DNA from: Zwartia sp.
GTDB lineage: Bacteria; Pseudomonadota; Gammaproteobacteria; Burkholderiales; Burkholderiaceae_B
Assembly: GCA_030653405.1 (NCBI GenBank)
Contig: JAURZO010000254.1
Coordinates: 1-48,008, forward strand
Length of the DNA stretch: 48,008 nucleotides
Reading direction: 5' to 3'
Part shown: piece after piece, positions 25,888 to 33,786 of the stretch
Layout: each line of letters begins with the position of its first letter
Numbering within the stretch: position 1 is the stretch's first letter
The notes under the pieces: generated by a model
The model's database searches: none
Seen by the model: the letters and a program-made list of their open reading frames with translations, nothing else
Told to the model about the DNA's origin: nothing
Translations under genes and position numbers: made by a program

Positions 25888-27027
25888 ATGGAAACATTAC
25901 CCATCAGACCTGCTGCTTTTCAACCTGCGCCTCGCAAGAAGCTTGGGATGATCATATTGCTCGTCGTCTTGATGCATATCGTCGTCATCACGATGTTCTT
26001 TATGCATTTCAGTTGGCAGCTCGGTGATGACGATGAGGGGCAGTCAGGTCTTGGGCAAACAGGCATCGTGATCCCTGTGACGCTCGAATCTCAAGATGAC
26101 GCGAAAGATCAGGCGACTGAGGTAAGCGAGGAGCCAGAAAGCGATACTGTGCGTGAAGTCACTTCGGAGTCAGCGTCCGAGTTAAGTTCAGAGTTAAATC
26201 CAGAGTTAAGTTCACAGCCACCTTCGCAAACAACGCCAGAGTCAGCGTCAGATTCAACGTCAGAAACAACCGAAGAACCGACCGCAGAGAAAATTACCGA
26301 GTCACTCACCGAAAACTCAACCTCGCAGCCAGGCACGCTGCCCACTGAAGAAAAAGCGAACCAAGAAACGCCTGCGGATCCGGTCACAAACCAAGAACGG
26401 ACAGTCATACCCGAGATCACCCTCGAGGTAAGCACACCGCTTGATCCTGCAACCGCTGCGCAGTCCTCGGATAATGTGCTGACACCCGCACCTAGTCCTG
26501 CGCCTGCGCCTACTCCTGCTTCTACATCCGCGCCTACTCCTACTCCTACTCCTACTCCTACTCCTACTCCTACTCCTACTCCTACTCCTACTCCTACTCC
26601 TGCCCCTACACCTGCACCAACTCCTGCACCTGCAGACACCAAGCACAGCACATCATTTGTTTCACCTAACGGCACCACAAAGGAATCCAACTCTGGCTCT
26701 ACGAGCTCGAGCGACACTGCAATGATCAGTGAGACGCAAGTGGTGACTGCGGCTCGGATCGATCCAGATTACTTGCATCGTCCCGATCCAGTTTACCCGT
26801 CGCTCTCTAAGCGACGACAAGAGCAAGGGAAAGTGCTGCTACGCGTCGGCCTAGATGAAAAGGGCTCTGTTACCTCTGTCAGCGTCGAACAAACAAGTGG
26901 CTTTAGTCGCTTGGATCAAGCTGCGCTCGACGCTGTTTCACAATGGCGCTTCCTGCCCGCGAAACGAGGACAGGAACCCATACCGTCAACGGTACAGATT
27001 CCGATCGAATTCAAGTATCAACCTTAA
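25888..27027 (+). CDS. TonB-family energy transducer with Pro-Thr repeat spacer
   Basis: A 379-residue protein. Residues about 20-42 form the single inner-membrane helix; next is a long acidic Ser/Thr/Glu region (about 47-190), then a Pro/Ala/Thr-rich spacer with 11 encoded Pro-Thr units (about 216-237). The C-terminal TonB domain (about 295-379) has the DPVYPSLSKRRQEQGKVLLRV opening split over strand and helix, and ends QWRFLPAKRGQEPIPSTVQIPIEF. It would transmit the proton-motive force to outer-membrane receptors; ExbB/ExbD and a receptor are not in the window. Its stop overlaps that of the convergent DUF2892 gene by 4 bp. Confidence 0.92.
   Translation: METLPIRPAAFQPAPRKKLGMIILLVVLMHIVVITMFFMHFSWQLGDDDEGQSGLGQTGIVIPVTLESQDDAKDQATEVSEEPESDTVREVTSESASELSSELNPELSSQPPSQTTPESASDSTSETTEEPTAEKITESLTENSTSQPGTLPTEEKANQETPADPVTNQERTVIPEITLEVSTPLDPATAAQSSDNVLTPAPSPAPAPTPASTSAPTPTPTPTPTPTPTPTPTPTPTPAPTPAPTPAPADTKHSTSFVSPNGTTKESNSGSTSSSDTAMISETQVVTAARIDPDYLHRPDPVYPSLSKRRQEQGKVLLRVGLDEKGSVTSVSVEQTSGFSRLDQAALDAVSQWRFLPAKRGQEPIPSTVQIPIEFKYQP
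26533..26598 (+). repeat. Hexanucleotide repeat (CCTACT)11 within tonB
   Basis: Eleven perfect copies of CCTACT, in frame, encode alternating Pro-Thr. Being a multiple of three, copy-number change would lengthen or shorten the periplasmic spacer without a frameshift. Flanking DNA has degenerate CCTGC/CCTACA variants. Confidence 0.95.
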
Positions 27028-27224
27028 CTCTTGTTGGTATCTTTGCCGCAAGAGTTAACGCCAAGCAATGGGTAAGCAGGGCAAAAACGTAAAATACCCG
27101 TCAAGAGCGGCAACACACCAATCCAGCCCCACACTCCAATGGTGCCCGTCGCGGCTAAGCCAATCAAAATCAAACCCGCCGCTATACGCAGCGTACGGTC
27201 AATCGTGCCAACATTGCATTTCAT
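27024..27224 (-). CDS. DUF2892 (YgaP-type) small membrane protein
   Basis: A 66-residue protein with the DUF2892 pattern: Lys-Cys-Asn-Val-Gly-x-x-Asp-Arg at the start, then two hydrophobic helices (about 12-28 and 30-44), and Arg-Phe-Cys-Pro-Ala-Tyr-Pro-Leu-Leu-Gly with a further Cys. The domain is fused to a rhodanese in YgaP, a membrane sulfurtransferase, and occurs alone in sulfur loci. Its position beside the persulfide dioxygenase and BigR-type regulator fits a sulfur role. An FNR-type box lies about 110 bp upstream. Confidence 0.88.
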   Translation of the reverse strand: MKCNVGTIDRTLRIAAGLILIGLAATGTIGVWGWIGVLPLLTGILRFCPAYPLLGVNSCGKDTNKS

Positions 27225-27332
27225 CGTGTGTACCCCTTTTAAAACGGTGAACTGAGTGACCTCAACAGCATAAAACGAACAAAAAAATCAAAGCGTCTAG
27301 TCTCATTGAACAGCATCAGCGCGTGCTGCGCC

Positions 27333-27346
27333 TTGATCTGCATCAA
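27333..27346. promoter_or_regulatory. FNR/ANR-type binding site (perfect consensus)
   Basis: TTGATCTGCATCAA matches the FNR consensus TTGAT-N4-ATCAA exactly, and the flanking C/G extend the dyad to 16 bp. It lies about 110 bp upstream of the DUF2892 start and just past the end of the Blh gene, so the DUF2892 gene is the only obvious target. No good -10 was found at the expected distance. Confidence 0.5.
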
Positions 27347-27383
27347 GCTGACCTGTATCGAGCGCAGAGGACTCAGCTCGTAC

Positions 27384-27413
27384 AGAACTCATGATGCAGA
27401 GAACTCATGATGC
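27384..27413. repeat. Tandem duplication of a 14-bp sequence, 16-bp period
   Basis: AGAACTCATGATGC occurs identically at 27384-27397 and 27400-27413, just downstream of the Blh gene. The central TCATGA is palindromic. Confidence 0.85.
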
Positions 27414-27427
27414 AACTCAACAGCCCT

Positions 27428-28303
27428 TTACAGCGCATTGAGCGGGATCTTCACATAAGAAACGCCATTCGACTCCTTGGGTGGTAACTCGCCCGCGCGA
27501 ATATTGATCTGGACTGCTGGCAAGATCAGCACTGGCATTTCCAAGGTCGCATCGCGCTTGGTGCGCATTTCCACAAACTGCTGCTCGCTCACACCGTCGT
27601 GCACGTGAATATTTTTCGCCCGCTGCTCGGCAACCGTCGTCTCAAAACGCACTTCACGGCCCGCAGGCGGATAGTCATGGCACATGAATAAACGCGTCTC
27701 AGGCGGCAAGCTCAGTAAGCGTCGTGTCGAGGCATACAATGCTTTGGCATCACCGCCCGGAAAGTCGCAACGCGCAGTCCCAACATCAGGCATAAACAGC
27801 GTATCGCCGACAAAGACCGCATCACCGAACTGATAGGCCATGCATGCTGGAGTGTGTCCCGGCACAAAAAGAGCCTCGCCTTCCAAGTTTCCAATCGGCA
27901 GCGTCTCACCTTCTTTGATCAGATGATCGAACTGAGAACCGTCTTGTCGGAAGCCCTCCTCAAGATTAAAGACGCCAGCGAACACTTTCTGTACTGTCGT
28001 GATGTGATCACCAATCGCAATTTTGCCGCCAAGGTGTTGCTTCAAATAAGGTGCGGCAGACAAATGGTCGGCATGAGCATGTGTCTCAAGGATCCATTCG
28101 ACTTTCAAGTTTTGACTTTTGACGAAATCAATCACCTTGTCCGCCGACGTGTACTTGGTCCGACCTGACTTTGGGTCATAGTCCAGAACAGAGTCGATGA
28201 TCGCGCAAGCCGAACCCGGCTTTTCGTATACAACATACGTTACCGTCCAAGTGGCTGGATCAAAAATACCGTGCACTAAGGGCGTTACATTCTTGCTGCT
28301 CAT
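27428..28303 (-). CDS. Blh/ETHE1-like persulfide dioxygenase (metallo-beta-lactamase fold)
   Basis: A 291-residue MBL-fold protein. THAHADH places H75, H77, D79 and H80; H150 is in VPGHTPACM and D167 in GDTLFMPDVGTARCDFPGG. That last block is typical of the Blh/ETHE1 group, which oxidises glutathione persulfide to sulfite using one iron. Unlike some Blh proteins it has no rhodanese domain. The start at 28303 is chosen for the GGGAG about 7 nt upstream; an upstream in-frame start would add four residues. It is divergent from the BigR/SqrR-type regulator gene and presumably repressed by it. Confidence 0.9.
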   Translation of the reverse strand: MSSKNVTPLVHGIFDPATWTVTYVVYEKPGSACAIIDSVLDYDPKSGRTKYTSADKVIDFVKSQNLKVEWILETHAHADHLSAAPYLKQHLGGKIAIGDHITTVQKVFAGVFNLEEGFRQDGSQFDHLIKEGETLPIGNLEGEALFVPGHTPACMAYQFGDAVFVGDTLFMPDVGTARCDFPGGDAKALYASTRRLLSLPPETRLFMCHDYPPAGREVRFETTVAEQRAKNIHVHDGVSEQQFVEMRTKRDATLEMPVLILPAVQINIRAGELPPKESNGVSYVKIPLNAL

Positions 28304-28414
28304 ATTGACTCCCAAACGTCTAAAAATGGCGGTGTTGTTGATTGTTAAGCCGTCACTCAGTACATCACCGAGTCTCCTTACTTTTTAACCAACAACTTTA
28401 TCTATCAAAATAAT

Positions 28415-28454
28415 ATTATATATATAAACAAATTGTTTGTAAATATATTATAAT
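28415..28454. promoter_or_regulatory. Symmetric divergent promoter/operator of the sulfur module
   Basis: ACAAA-TTG-TTTGT (28428-28440) is a perfect odd dyad. On the minus strand TTTACA (28443-28438) and TATAAT (28420-28415) are spaced 17 bp, a near-consensus sigma70 promoter for the Blh gene. On the plus strand a consensus TATAAT (28449-28454) serves the regulator, without a good -35. A repressor on the dyad would overlap the minus -35/spacer region. The AT-rich character agrees with BigR-type operators. Confidence 0.65.
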
Positions 28455-28493
28455 TGTGTCTTCTCTTTTAGATGAAGTTAGGTTTTGCCAAAT

Positions 28494-28829
28494 ATGATGA
28501 TTGCAGAAGCCCCCACATTTGAACTTGCCACGATGCAAGCGTCGGCCGAGAACGCATGTCGGCTCATGAAGGTCCTGACCAATCCGGATCGCTTGATGAT
28601 TCTGTGCCAACTGACCAAAGGCGAACGCTGTGTCAGCGAGCTCGAAGTCTCCCTGGGTATCGCCCAGCCCACACTTTCCCAACAGTTGACGGTCTTACGA
28701 AACGAAAAGCTCGTCTCTACTCGCCGTGAGGGGAAAAATATCTATTACCAATTTACAAGTCCAACCGCACTCGCCGTCATGGAAGTGCTCTACAGTCAAT
28801 TTTGCTCTAACGAAGAGGTCAACCCATGA
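28494..28829 (+). CDS. ArsR-family persulfide-sensing repressor (BigR/SqrR/YgaV-like)
   Basis: A 111-residue winged-helix regulator. NPDRLMILCQLTKGERCVSEL precedes the recognition helix (about 58-68, Gln-Pro-Thr-Leu-Ser-Gln-Gln-Leu). C38 and C104 are 66 residues apart, the same spacing as the redox pair of BigR (42/108) and SqrR (41/107) that forms a polysulfide bridge to release DNA. Extra cysteines occur at 22 and 46. ATG at 28494 is taken as start; ATG 28497 and TTG 28485 are alternatives. Its stop overlaps the YeeE/YedE gene as ATGA, so it is autoregulated and coupled to the transport genes. Confidence 0.92.
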   Translation: MMIAEAPTFELATMQASAENACRLMKVLTNPDRLMILCQLTKGERCVSELEVSLGIAQPTLSQQLTVLRNEKLVSTRREGKNIYYQFTSPTALAVMEVLYSQFCSNEEVNP

Positions 28830-29263
28830 ATATCGACTGGACTCATTTCACTCCGTGGAGTTCGCTCTCTGGAGGCGTCATCCTTGGTGTGGCTTCCGCA
28901 CTATTTATATTAATTAACGGCCGCATATTGGGCATCAGCGGTATTTTGGGCGGTCTACTCCCGCCAAAAGCTGGTGACACCTTATGGCGCATTGCTTTCC
29001 TAGCCGGAATGTTCGCAGCCCCTTGGGTTTTTAACACCATCGCGCCTGCCGAATTCATCACCGCACCACAGATTGATGCAAGCTACATCATGATCATCAT
29101 TGCTGGTCTGTTAGTTGGCATCGGCACACGCTACGCCTCGGGCTGCACAAGCGGACATGGCGTCTGCGGTCTGTCGCGCATGTCACCTCGCTCGCTCGTC
29201 GCCACGATTTCTTTCATGGCGGCGGGGTTTGTGATGGTGTATGTCGTTCGTCATCTGGTTTAA
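28826..29263 (+). CDS. YeeE/YedE-family transporter, first half (PmpA-like)
   Basis: A 145-residue, about four-helix protein. The family motif GIGTRYASGCTSGHGVCG lies at about 98-115, with C107 and C114. In the full-length thiosulfate transporter TsuA this motif carries essential cysteines that pass thiosulfate along by hydrogen bonds. In bigR-type operons the protein is split into two small ones; the next gene supplies the other half. It overlaps the regulator stop by 4 bp. Confidence 0.9.
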   Translation: MNIDWTHFTPWSSLSGGVILGVASALFILINGRILGISGILGGLLPPKAGDTLWRIAFLAGMFAAPWVFNTIAPAEFITAPQIDASYIMIIIAGLLVGIGTRYASGCTSGHGVCGLSRMSPRSLVATISFMAAGFVMVYVVRHLV

Positions 29264-29275
29264 AGGAGAGCCCGC

Positions 29276-29701
29276 ATGCTTCGCATTTTTGAATTTCTCG
29301 CAGGTTTACTGTTTGGCCTGGGCCTGATCCTTTCAGGCATGACGAACCCCGCCAAGGTACTCGGCTTTCTCGATCTGTTCGGTCAATGGGATCCCTCGCT
29401 GGCCCTTGTCATGGGTGGCGCGATCGCGGTTGGCTTTTTTGCGTTCGGACTGGCCAAAAAACGCACCACTAATTTCTTTGGTGGGGCGCTGCATCTCCCA
29501 AAAAGCAGCGACATCAATAAACGCTTGGTCATTGGCAGCCTGCTGTTTGGTGCCGGCTGGGGGCTGGCCGGTTTCTGCCCAGGTCCGGTGCTGGTTTCCA
29601 TGGCTGCCGGACATGAAAAAGCACTCGTCTTTGTTGCCGCGATGATTATTGGTATGGTGGGTTTTGAAATGGCAGAGCGTGCCTCCGCCAAGGCAAAATA
29701 A
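29276..29701 (+). CDS. YeeE/YedE-family transporter, second half (PmpB-like, DUF6691)
   Basis: A 141-residue membrane protein with about four helices. Gly-Met-Thr-Asn-Pro-Ala-Lys-Val-Leu-Gly-Phe-Leu-Asp-Leu is typical of the second-half subunits, as is Gly-Trp-Gly-Leu-Ala-Gly-Phe-Cys-Pro-Gly-Pro (about 92-102), which provides the matching Cys. AGGAGAG about 7 nt before the ATG. It should pair with the preceding protein to move thiosulfate, sulfide or another sulfur species. Its stop and the SulP start share one base (TAATG). Confidence 0.9.
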   Translation: MLRIFEFLAGLLFGLGLILSGMTNPAKVLGFLDLFGQWDPSLALVMGGAIAVGFFAFGLAKKRTTNFFGGALHLPKSSDINKRLVIGSLLFGAGWGLAGFCPGPVLVSMAAGHEKALVFVAAMIIGMVGFEMAERASAKAK

Positions 29702-31467
29702 TGACACGCGGTGCGCAGCAATTGTCTAAAAGCAAACGTGGACTCTCAGCGCATTTACCCACCTTGCCGATATTGCAGTGGGGTGCCGAGTACAAACGCG
29801 AGTTACTCATCAGCGACCTGATTGCTGCATTAATCGTCACGATCATGTTGATCCCGCAAAGCCTCGCCTATGCGATGCTGGCGGGCTTGCCTCCAGAAGT
29901 CGGTCTCTACGCGAGCGTGGCGCCACTCGTCATGTACACCCTACTCGGCACGAGCCGAGTCCTTGCTGTCGGTCCGGTGGCGGTCGTCTCTCTCATGACC
30001 GCGGCAGCGGTCGGCGAACAGGCCGCACTCGGCGTTCACAGTTACTGGCAAATCGCGCTGACGCTCGCGTTCATCTCGGGCGCGATACTGCTTTTGATGG
30101 GTTTACTGAGGCTTGGATCACTGGCGAACTTTCTGAGTCATTCGGTCGTCTCTGGTTTTATCTCGGCCTCGGGGCTGCTGATTGCGGCGAGTCAGATCAA
30201 AACGCTGATGGGCGTCTCGGCCTCAGGCGATAATTTCTTTACCTTGGTATGGTCTTTGGTACAACAAATACCAAATGCCAATCCACTAACACTCTTAGTG
30301 GGTGTGCTGGCGACAGCATTTTTGTTCTGGGTCAGGAAAAAATTCAAACCCTTGCTCATCAAACTTGGCTTAAATGCGTTGCTGGCGGACATTCTGACTA
30401 AAGCCGGTCCAGTCATGGCGATTATCGTGACCACAACCTTAGCCTGGCAACTCAATTGGCCCGAGGCCGGTCTCAAGGTGGTCGGAACCGTTCCACAAGG
30501 TCTGCCGCCACTGACTGCGCCGATTTGGGACCTCCAGCTTTGGACAGATCTGTTTGTGCCCGCTCTGCTCATCAGCATCGTTGGCTTTGTCGAGTCTGTC
30601 TCGGTGGGACAAACGCTCGCCGCTCGACGTCGTGAACGCATTGAACCCAATCAAGAGCTTGTCGCACTCGGGGCGTGTAACGTCTCAGCGGCGCTGACGG
30701 GAGGGTTTCCTGTCACGGGTGGTTTCGCGCGCTCGGTCGTCAATGCGGACAGTGGCGCCAGAACACCCGCCGCGGGTCTCTACACCGCTGTCGGCATCAC
30801 CCTTGCCTCATTGTTGCTGACACCTGCGCTTTTTTATTTGCCTCAGGCAACACTGGCCGCAACCATCATCGTGGCCGTTCTTTCGCTCGTTGATTTCAGT
30901 ATTTTCAAACATACGTGGCATTTTTCGAAAGCCGACTTTGCCGCCGTCACCACGACACTTTTTGCCACGCTGATTTTCGGCGTTGAGATTGGCTTGATCG
31001 CCGGTGTGGTGCTCTCCCTTGCGATGCATATTTACCGCAGTAGTCAGCCGCACATCGCGACGATCGGCTTAGTGCCGGGCACTGAGCATTTCAGAAATGT
31101 GCTGCGTCATGATGTGCTGACGAGCCCCAAGGTGTTGTGTTTGCGCATTGATGAAAGTCTGTATTTCGCCAATGCGAGAAATATCGAAGACCGACTAAAT
31201 GCCGAGGTCGCAGACAATCCAGAACTCAAACATGTCGTGCTGCAATGCTCTGCCATCAACGATATTGATGCCAGCGCACTCGATAGTCTTGAGTCGATTG
31301 TGAGGCGACTGCGCGACTCTGGCATCAGCCTGCACCTGTCCGAAGTCAAAGGACCGGTGATGGATCGCCTGGAAAAATCAGACTTTCTTAAACACCTGAC
31401 TGGCCAGATCTTTCTCACCAATTATCGTGCAGTGCAGCATCTGGCGCCCGAAATTATCAACAAGTAA
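29701..31467 (+). CDS. SulP (SLC26) family anion permease with STAS domain
   Basis: A 588-residue transporter. The sulfate-transporter signature PQSLAYAMLAGLPPEVGLYASVAP is near residue 52-75 (split here as Pro-Gln-Ser-Leu-Ala-Tyr and Gly-Leu-Pro-Pro-x-x-Gly-Leu-Tyr), and the chain has 12-14 helices. A C-terminal STAS domain covers about 470-575, with VLQCSAINDIDASALDSLE. SulP proteins move sulfate, bicarbonate or other anions. Its coupling to the PmpAB-like genes suggests export of the sulfate/sulfite product or uptake of a sulfur anion; direction cannot be read. Confidence 0.92.
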   Translation: MTRGAQQLSKSKRGLSAHLPTLPILQWGAEYKRELLISDLIAALIVTIMLIPQSLAYAMLAGLPPEVGLYASVAPLVMYTLLGTSRVLAVGPVAVVSLMTAAAVGEQAALGVHSYWQIALTLAFISGAILLLMGLLRLGSLANFLSHSVVSGFISASGLLIAASQIKTLMGVSASGDNFFTLVWSLVQQIPNANPLTLLVGVLATAFLFWVRKKFKPLLIKLGLNALLADILTKAGPVMAIIVTTTLAWQLNWPEAGLKVVGTVPQGLPPLTAPIWDLQLWTDLFVPALLISIVGFVESVSVGQTLAARRRERIEPNQELVALGACNVSAALTGGFPVTGGFARSVVNADSGARTPAAGLYTAVGITLASLLLTPALFYLPQATLAATIIVAVLSLVDFSIFKHTWHFSKADFAAVTTTLFATLIFGVEIGLIAGVVLSLAMHIYRSSQPHIATIGLVPGTEHFRNVLRHDVLTSPKVLCLRIDESLYFANARNIEDRLNAEVADNPELKHVVLQCSAINDIDASALDSLESIVRRLRDSGISLHLSEVKGPVMDRLEKSDFLKHLTGQIFLTNYRAVQHLAPEIINK

Positions 31468-31488
31468 GTATGTGCTTTAATCAGCTTC

Positions 31489-32694
31489 ATGAAAAATTCG
31501 CCGCGGTTATTTAATAAGAACCTTGTCTTGCTCATTTTGTGCCAAGGGATCTTTCTCACGAACAACATCACCTTTGTCGCGATTAATGGCTTGGTTGGTT
31601 TGAGCCTCAGCAACATCGCCTGGATGGCCACACTACCCATTATGGGATATGTGGTGGGCGGCGCACTGTCGACAGGTCTGGTCGCACGCACACAGAAAAA
31701 ATACGGTCGCCAAAAATCCTTTCAGCTTGGATTATTAGTCGCGGTCGTGTCTTCGCTGATTTGCGCATACGCGGCTTACTCTAAAAACTTTTGGCTGCTG
31801 ACATTCGGCACGTTCGTCGCGGGCTACTACAGCGCAAATGGTCAACTCTATCGTTTTGCTGCCGCCGAACTGACTCATGTCAGTTTGCGTGACAAAGCAA
31901 TCTCCTGGGTATTGGCTGGTGGCATTATCGGGGCGGTGGTGGGCCCAAATCTCGCATCCTATACAAAAGACGTATTTGACACGCCATTTCTCGGCGCGTA
32001 TCTGACGCTCACCGTGGCGGGACTTTTGGGTCTGGTGGTGATGAACTTCATTCACTTTCCCGATGAAATCGCTGAAAAGAAAGTGTTGCCTGCGGGACGC
32101 AGTGCAATGGAACTGCTGCGTCAACCTGTTTTTATGGTCGCAGCCATCAGCTCAGCTCTCGGTTATGGCGTGATGAACTTGTTAATGGCGGCAACGCCTT
32201 TGGCGATGAAGGTCTGTGGCCTGCCTTTTTCAGATGCCGCGCTCGTGCTTCAGTGGCATGTGATCGGTATGTTTGCGCCCGGCTTTTTCACAGGCTCGCT
32301 GATTAAAAAATTCGGCACCTACCAAGTGATGATCGTAGGCATCGTGCTGAACTTTGTGTGCATCATGATCGCCCTCTCCGGCGTTGAGGTTTATCAGTTC
32401 CTCCTCTCCTCTTTCATTCTGGGTGTAGGCTGGAACTTCCTCTTTACCGGTGCGACGAGTCTAGCCATGACGGCCTATCGGCCTGAAGAAAAAGACAAAG
32501 CACAGGGCATCATCAACTTCTTTGTGTTTGCCACCATGGCGATCACCTCATTTAGTTCAGGCGCCTTGGTCACGACCTCTGGCTGGGATATTCTGAACTT
32601 TAGCTCGCTGTTCCCGGTCGCGTTGATGGGTGTCGCTCTCATCTGGTTACGACACAAAAAACAACAAGAAAAGAAGCTTTTACAAAGTCAGTAA
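31489..32694 (+). CDS. MFS transporter of unknown substrate
   Basis: A 401-residue protein with about 12 helices. The start Asn-Leu-Val-Leu-Leu-Ile-Leu-Cys-Gln-Gly-Ile-Phe-Leu-Thr-Asn and the loop TRKxYGRQKSFQLG-like after helix 2 (here Thr-Gln-Lys-Lys-Tyr-Gly-Arg) are typical of MFS. It starts 21 nt after the SulP stop and may be the last gene of the sulfur transcript, though no clear ribosome-binding site precedes it. No sulfur-specific residue pattern is recognisable. Confidence 0.83.
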   Translation: MKNSPRLFNKNLVLLILCQGIFLTNNITFVAINGLVGLSLSNIAWMATLPIMGYVVGGALSTGLVARTQKKYGRQKSFQLGLLVAVVSSLICAYAAYSKNFWLLTFGTFVAGYYSANGQLYRFAAAELTHVSLRDKAISWVLAGGIIGAVVGPNLASYTKDVFDTPFLGAYLTLTVAGLLGLVVMNFIHFPDEIAEKKVLPAGRSAMELLRQPVFMVAAISSALGYGVMNLLMAATPLAMKVCGLPFSDAALVLQWHVIGMFAPGFFTGSLIKKFGTYQVMIVGIVLNFVCIMIALSGVEVYQFLLSSFILGVGWNFLFTGATSLAMTAYRPEEKDKAQGIINFFVFATMAITSFSSGALVTTSGWDILNFSSLFPVALMGVALIWLRHKKQQEKKLLQSQ

Positions 32695-32701
32695 TGGATC
32701 C

Positions 32702-32769
32702 AAGCGCTTCAATGTCCTAAGCGCTTGAATGTCCTGAGCGCTTGAATATCCCAAGCGCTTGCTCAGTCT
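32702..32769. repeat. Four tandem 17-bp units centred on AAGCGCTT
   Basis: Units begin at 32702, 32719, 32736 and 32753. The first two are AAGCGCTTCAATGTCCT and AAGCGCTTGAATGTCCT; the third starts GAGCGCTTGAAT and the fourth AAGCGCTTG before diverging. AAGCGCTT is an 8-bp palindrome, so any two units can pair. The array fills the spacer between the convergent MFS and YeeE genes and could contribute to termination. Confidence 0.9.
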
Positions 32770-32784
32770 CCATCGACGGCGATC

Positions 32785-33786
32785 CTAATTCGGCCGATAA
32801 CCCAACCGGGCACCCACCAAGATGCCCGCAACGGCAACCGCAGAACTTAAGGCAAGCGTTGACAGTCCAGTCAAACCTTGCCCGATCGAGCATCCCAGAG
32901 CGAGTGATCCACCTACGCCCATTGACACACCACCCGCGATATAGCGGAGCATTTCAGGTGCAGAGCTAAAACCCTGCAAATGAAAACTGCCACGCAACCA
33001 TGCCATACAAAATGAGCCGCACAAAACACCTAACACCACGGTGACACCAAAACCAAGCTTCATTCCTGTGGCGATCATCGCGTACTGAATGGTTTCACCA
33101 ATAGGCGCGATAAAGGTGAGAGAGACAAGATTGACAGGCTCGAACTCATCAAAAGCCAGCCATCCGGTTGAGAACCAGCCCCCAACAATCAGCAAACCAA
33201 CGATGAGACCGGCGAAGAGATCTTTTTTATGACGCAAGAGATTGAACTTCCAAAAGCTGAATACCAGCAGAACGGTCAACATCAAGATAGTCACCACCCA
33301 GGGTGTCCGGCCAGGCAAATCGATGATGCTGCCACCAGCGACCGTAGTGAGCTGGGCTAAATACTGACGAGCAGGCCCAAACACACCCATCAAGGTCATA
33401 AAAGACGAAATCCCCAAACACAACAACACGACAAAAGAGCGCAAATTCCCCTGCGCGCATAAGACCAGGGTACGGGCGCCACAGCCATTGGCAAGCATCA
33501 TGCCGTAGCCAAATAACACCCCGCCAAGCGGAACCAGCAGCCAGGAAAACGTCGGAGCACGATAGATGGCCTTACTCAGGTCGATCATTTCCAGCTGAAC
33601 CAGAGTCTGCGTACCAATGACCGCGACACACAACGCCAACACAAAAGACTGCGCCTTCTGCAGCGCACCGGTTTGCCAATACTCTTTGAGCGAGCGGTTC
33701 AGGCAAAAGCCAGACCATTGGCCCGTTGCGCCAAAAATGAGGCCGATGACCAGACCGGACCAGAGTAGTATTTGATTCACATCCAT
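32785..33786 (-). CDS. Full-length YeeE/YedE (TsuA-like) sulfur transporter
   Basis: A 333-residue membrane protein with about nine helices. The two half motifs are GYGMMLANGCGARTLV (about 100-115) and GGSLALGCSIGQGLTG near the end; each has the Cys of the thiosulfate path, and Gly-Gln-Trp-Ser-Gly-Phe-Cys near the start supplies a third. It is the fused form of what 28826-29701 encodes in two pieces. Start at 33786 (TGATG overlap with the fccB-like stop); an upstream in-frame start would add six residues. Its place after the sulfide dehydrogenase genes suggests uptake of a sulfur compound linked to sulfide oxidation. Confidence 0.9.
   Translation of the reverse strand: MDVNQILLWSGLVIGLIFGATGQWSGFCLNRSLKEYWQTGALQKAQSFVLALCVAVIGTQTLVQLEMIDLSKAIYRAPTFSWLLVPLGGVLFGYGMMLANGCGARTLVLCAQGNLRSFVVLLCLGISSFMTLMGVFGPARQYLAQLTTVAGGSIIDLPGRTPWVVTILMLTVLLVFSFWKFNLLRHKKDLFAGLIVGLLIVGGWFSTGWLAFDEFEPVNLVSLTFIAPIGETIQYAMIATGMKLGFGVTVVLGVLCGSFCMAWLRGSFHLQGFSSAPEMLRYIAGGVSMGVGGSLALGCSIGQGLTGLSTLALSSAVAVAGILVGARLGYRPN

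Noticed and set aside
26109..26717. Open frame of about 200 codons on the strand opposite tonB, rich in Val-Gly
   Set aside because: It is the antisense of the Pro-Thr and Ser/Glu repeat region, which lacks stops because of the repeat; no ribosome-binding site or recognisable domain.
32702..32769. Possible CRISPR array (regular 17-bp units)
   Set aside because: Units are contiguous with no spacers, are short, and no cas genes are present.
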